In this document: positions 4,917 to 6,526 of the stretch, piece after piece
How the letters are laid out: the number at the start of each line of letters is the position of its first letter
Position numbering within the stretch: position 1 is the first letter of the stretch
Assembly (NCBI GenBank): GCA_900551675.1
Contig: URXH01000095.1
Span: 1-6,526 of the forward strand
Length of the DNA stretch: 6,526 nt
From: an uncultured bacterium
GTDB taxonomy: Bacteria > Cyanobacteriota > Vampirovibrionia > Gastranaerophilales > Gastranaerophilaceae
Reading direction: 5' to 3'
The notes under the pieces: model-generated
Database searches by the model: none
Seen by the model: only the letters and a program-made list of their open reading frames with translations
What the model was told of the DNA's origin: nothing
Translations under genes and position numbers: made by a program

Positions 4917-6296
4917 ATGGATGAAAAAGAGATATGGAGTAAAGCAAAAGAGGAGCTTTCCGAGACTGTTCCGACATTTAAAATGTGGATTGAGCCTCTT
5001 GAACCTGTGTCATTTGACGGGAATGTTTTAACTTTAATCACTGCTCATGCGCTGGCTCCGCAGGCAATTAAATCCCAGCATGATGCGAAAATTCTTGAAG
5101 CTTTAAAAAATGCGTCAGGGAAAAATATCAGCTATAACGTTTTGTATGATGAGGAGTTTGCTGATCGTTATCAAAAAGAAAAGAAAAAAGAGCTTCAAAA
5201 AGCAAAACGTGCTTTGTCTGAAACTGATGAAAGCAGGATTATGGATAATCTTGCACAGATGCAGTCTTCCGCAAATCTGAATTTGAAGTATAAATTTTCA
5301 AACTTTGTGGTCGGAGAAAACAGTCGTTTTGCTCACGCTGCCGCTCTTGCTGTTGCTCAGAACCCTGCTAAAAAATACAACCCCTTATTTATTTACGGCG
5401 CATCAGGACTCGGGAAAACGCACTTGATGCAGGCTATAGGGCATTACATTATTTTTAATAAACCTAAATTAAAAGTTAAATATATTAAAACAGAAGAATA
5501 TGTTAATGAATTAATTAAAAATATTCAGTGCGGAGGCAACGACAGAAACGCACGTATGGATAAATTCCGGCAGAAATACAGAAATGTTGACGTGCTTTTG
5601 ATTGATGATATTCAGTTTCTGGAAAGTAAAACTTATACTATGGAAGAAATTTTCCATACCTTTGACAGTCTGCATAACAAAAATAAGCAGATTGTTATAA
5701 CATCGGACAGACTGCCCAAAGATATTCCGACACTTCCCGACAGATTGCGTACCCGTTTTGAAATGGGATTGATGGTTGATATTACACCTCCTGATTTTGA
5801 AACTCGTGTTGCAATTTTGAGAAATCTGGCGGAGCAGGCAAATGTTAAAGCCGATTTTGATGTCTTTGAATATATTGCCAAAAATTTTGTAAACAATGTC
5901 AGAGAGCTTGAAGGGGCTTTTAACAAAGTCAGTGCTTATGCAGATATTGAAAAAACAGAACTTACTCTTGCTTATGCAAAAAAAGTATTGAACTGTGAAG
6001 CATCAAGAGAAGAACTTACAATTGAAAAAGTCGCAAGGGCGGCAGGAGAATATTACGGTGTATCTTTGAAAGATTTTTTGAGTTCCGCAAGAAACCAGCG
6101 TATTTCATCTGCCCGTCATGTCGCGGTTTATATGGCGCGCGAGCTTACTCAAAAAAGTTTTGAAAGTATTGCAGAATTCTTTCAGAAAAAACACACAACA
6201 ATGCTCTATTCTTATGAAAAAATAAGAGATGAATTAAGAACAAATAAGGAACTTGAAAATGCTGTCTATACAATAAGACGAAGTTTGGAAAAATAA
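4917..6296 (+). CDS. dnaA: Chromosomal replication initiator protein DnaA
   Basis: A 459-residue DnaA, the AAA+ ATPase that binds oriC and opens the DNA. Domain I (1-78) has the conserved FKMWIEPL with Trp24. A linker (about 81-120) contains a Lys/Glu-rich helix at 84-102. Domain III starts at NLNLKYKFSNFVVG and shows Walker A GASGLGKT (161-168), Walker B VLLIDD (226-231), sensor 1 VITSDR (260-265), the box VII arginine finger in RLRTRF (Arg280) and sensor 2 VRELEG (Arg329). Domain IV (about 365-459) has the basic ISSARHVAVYMAREL segment and the helix-turn-helix ending in HTT (426-428). The signature normally reading GGRDHTT is FQKKHTT here, so Lys425 replaces the base-reading Asp. Length is normal and the frame intact. 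No Shine-Dalgarno is visible. Neighbours are the RTX gene upstream and ruvA 25 nt downstream, instead of rpmH and dnaN. Confidence 0.97.
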   Translation: MDEKEIWSKAKEELSETVPTFKMWIEPLEPVSFDGNVLTLITAHALAPQAIKSQHDAKILEALKNASGKNISYNVLYDEEFADRYQKEKKKELQKAKRALSETDESRIMDNLAQMQSSANLNLKYKFSNFVVGENSRFAHAAALAVAQNPAKKYNPLFIYGASGLGKTHLMQAIGHYIIFNKPKLKVKYIKTEEYVNELIKNIQCGGNDRNARMDKFRQKYRNVDVLLIDDIQFLESKTYTMEEIFHTFDSLHNKNKQIVITSDRLPKDIPTLPDRLRTRFEMGLMVDITPPDFETRVAILRNLAEQANVKADFDVFEYIAKNFVNNVRELEGAFNKVSAYADIEKTELTLAYAKKVLNCEASREELTIEKVARAAGEYYGVSLKDFLSSARNQRISSARHVAVYMARELTQKSFESIAEFFQKKHTTMLYSYEKIRDELRTNKELENAVYTIRRSLEK

Positions 6297-6321
6297 GATT
6301 TAATAACAGGAATTTATTATT

Positions 6322-6526
6322 ATGTACGATTATATAAAGGGGATTTTAACAAACAAATCAAATTCATCAAAGGGAACTTATGTAACTGTTGAAACATCGG
6401 GGATAGGTTATCTTCTTGAGGTTACGACAAGGGATTTTTCTCAAATGCCTGACGGTGATATAAAAATTTATACCGTTCTTTTGCATAGAGAAGACAAAAT
6501 GAGTCTTTGCGGATTTTTGCACAAAG
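6322..6526 (+). CDS. ruvA: Holliday junction branch-migration protein RuvA, N-terminal part
   Basis: The first 68 codons of an open frame cut by the window edge. The translation follows the RuvA OB-fold domain I: MYDYIKGILT (usual MIGYLRGxL), VTVETSGIGYLLEV at 21-34 (usual VxVxVxGVGYxVxV), then IKIYTVLLHREDKMSLCGF at 48-66 (usual LYTxLxVREDAxxLYGF). RuvA binds Holliday junctions as a tetramer and loads the RuvB motor for branch migration. AGGA at 6308-6311 lies 10 nt before the ATG. The 25-nt gap after dnaA, with no terminator, suggests co-transcription. About two thirds of the expected roughly 200 residues lie outside the window. Confidence 0.9.
   Translation, partial: MYDYIKGILTNKSNSSKGTYVTVETSGIGYLLEVTTRDFSQMPDGDIKIYTVLLHREDKMSLCGFLHK

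Noticed and set aside
5633..5926. Minus-strand ORF within dnaA
   Set aside because: It is a Ser/Leu-rich shadow opposite the conserved AAA+ domain.

Overview
The window is an AT-rich bacterial segment with all recognisable genes on the + strand. It reads as a housekeeping operon with one accessory gene inserted. The DnaA AAA+ core and the separation of dnaA from dnaN/rpmH fit the Cyanobacteriota, in particular the low-GC non-photosynthetic Vampirovibrionia/Melainabacteria type (gut Gastranaerophilales-like). This taxonomic guess rests on remembered family resemblance, not a search, and other low-GC diderms are not excluded.

Layout: Positions 1-433 hold no credible protein gene. They contain a pair of diverged inverted copies of a dispersed palindromic intergenic repeat (69-131), a short near-perfect palindrome (138-155), and a possible structured small RNA (about 236-394). 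That RNA would have a 15-bp long-range stem and end in a textbook intrinsic terminator (360-394). Immediately after the terminator lies an extended -10 promoter (396-404) that should start the operon about 23 nt before the first gene.

The operon begins with a single-domain parvulin prolyl isomerase (434-724). It overlaps an M24B Xaa-Pro aminopeptidase (717-2267) by 8 bases. After one base comes a SpoU/TrmH-family RNA 2'-O-ribose methyltransferase (2269-3015). Ten bases later is a 615-residue exported calcium-binding RTX protein (3026-4873) with a Sec-type signal peptide, EF-hand-like loops, a central helical domain, RTX nonapeptides and a C-terminal hemolysin-related domain. Then follow dnaA (4917-6296), possibly with its own leaderless promoter, and the 5' part of ruvA (6322 to the window end).

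The first two genes share a proline theme: peptidyl-prolyl isomerisation and X-Pro cleavage. The methyltransferase, dnaA and ruvA are core information-processing genes. The RTX protein is the outlier: its architecture is typical of large type-I-secreted proteobacterial proteins, yet it is short and carries an N-terminal signal peptide. The other notable points are a charge-reversing substitution in the DnaA box-recognition helix and the candidate upstream RNA. I did not find a defence system, CRISPR array, transposase or a clearly new multi-gene system.
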